This document shows, piece after piece, positions 5,454 to 5,567 of a stretch of DNA of 5,567 bases; the stretch's first letter is position 1, and every line of letters starts with the position of its first letter. The DNA is taken from positions 1 to 5,567 of the forward strand of contig JAIDUY010000354.1 of the NCBI GenBank assembly GCA_029059965.1, in the 5' to 3' direction. The translations under genes were made by a program, and so were the position numbers. Source of the DNA: Muribaculaceae bacterium (GTDB lineage Bacteria > Bacteroidota > Bacteroidia > Bacteroidales > Muribaculaceae). The notes below the pieces were generated by a model that made no database searches, was not told where the DNA came from, and was given only the letters and a program-made list of their open reading frames with translations.

Positions 5454-5567
5454 CGCAAGTGTCTTATAATCAGCAGTTCTTAAAATCCCAAGTGTGAACG
5501 GATGTTAAAACTATGTTCTAAAACACATTTTCTTGCTGAAAAATTTGGAGGGTCGGGAAAATGCTTG
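5454..5567 (+). promoter_or_regulatory. A/T-rich tail ending in a probable partial plus-strand promoter (-33 box)
   Basis: No gene is seen here. The stretch is A/T-rich, with a near-direct repeat ATGTTAAAAC (5502-5511) and ATGTTCTAAAAC (5513-5524) and a small dyad TGTT-ctaa-AACA (5514-5525). Near the end, GAAAAATTTGGAGG contains TTTG at 5544-5547 with exactly 20 bases left in the window. That is the proper spacing for a TAnnTTTG -7 box beginning just past 5567. From memory, this kind of sequence resembles strong Bacteroidales promoters before stable-RNA or ribosomal genes. The downstream gene cannot be seen. Confidence 0.4.

Overview
The window reads as a piece of a GC-rich Bacteroidota (Bacteroidales) chromosome, perhaps a Muribaculaceae-like gut bacterium. 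The grounds are the Bacteroidota-type promoters (TTTG, about 20 bp, then TAnnTTTG), A/T-rich leaders without Shine-Dalgarno sequences, GC-rich codons and the gene families present. The family-level placement is inference. The first 30 bases match an Illumina Nextera (Tn5) adapter at 26 of 30 positions, so position 1 is almost certainly a contig end and not a biological junction.

All five protein genes lie on the minus strand and read right to left. From the right: a flavodoxin-fold flavoprotein with a compact four-cysteine cluster (4182-4811), a membrane-anchored SIMPL-domain protein (3455-4156) and a RecD/Dda-like SF1B helicase (1989-3449). They are separated by 25 and 5 bp and look like one operon, driven by an exact Bacteroidota promoter only 4 nt before the first start codon. 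After a 109-bp gap with its own promoter candidate comes manC, mannose-1-phosphate guanylyltransferase (788-1879), for GDP-mannose supply. After a 138-bp spacer comes the 5' third of argS, arginyl-tRNA synthetase (31-649), cut off by the contig end.

The right-hand 756 bases (4812-5567) hold no convincing protein gene. They contain the operon promoter, an 88-bp spacer, two head-to-tail copies of a 260-bp hairpin-rich repeat (4935-5453), and an A/T-rich tail. The tail ends in what looks like the upstream half (the -33 TTTG) of a strong plus-strand promoter whose -7 box would lie just beyond the window. The repeat is the least explained part. Its copies are identical over 149 bp, keep four stem-loops each, and differ by a frame-shifting deletion, which argues for a non-coding structured element.

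No tRNA, rRNA, CRISPR array, transposase or prophage gene is visible. The protein genes are ordinary housekeeping or accessory functions with no obvious shared pathway.
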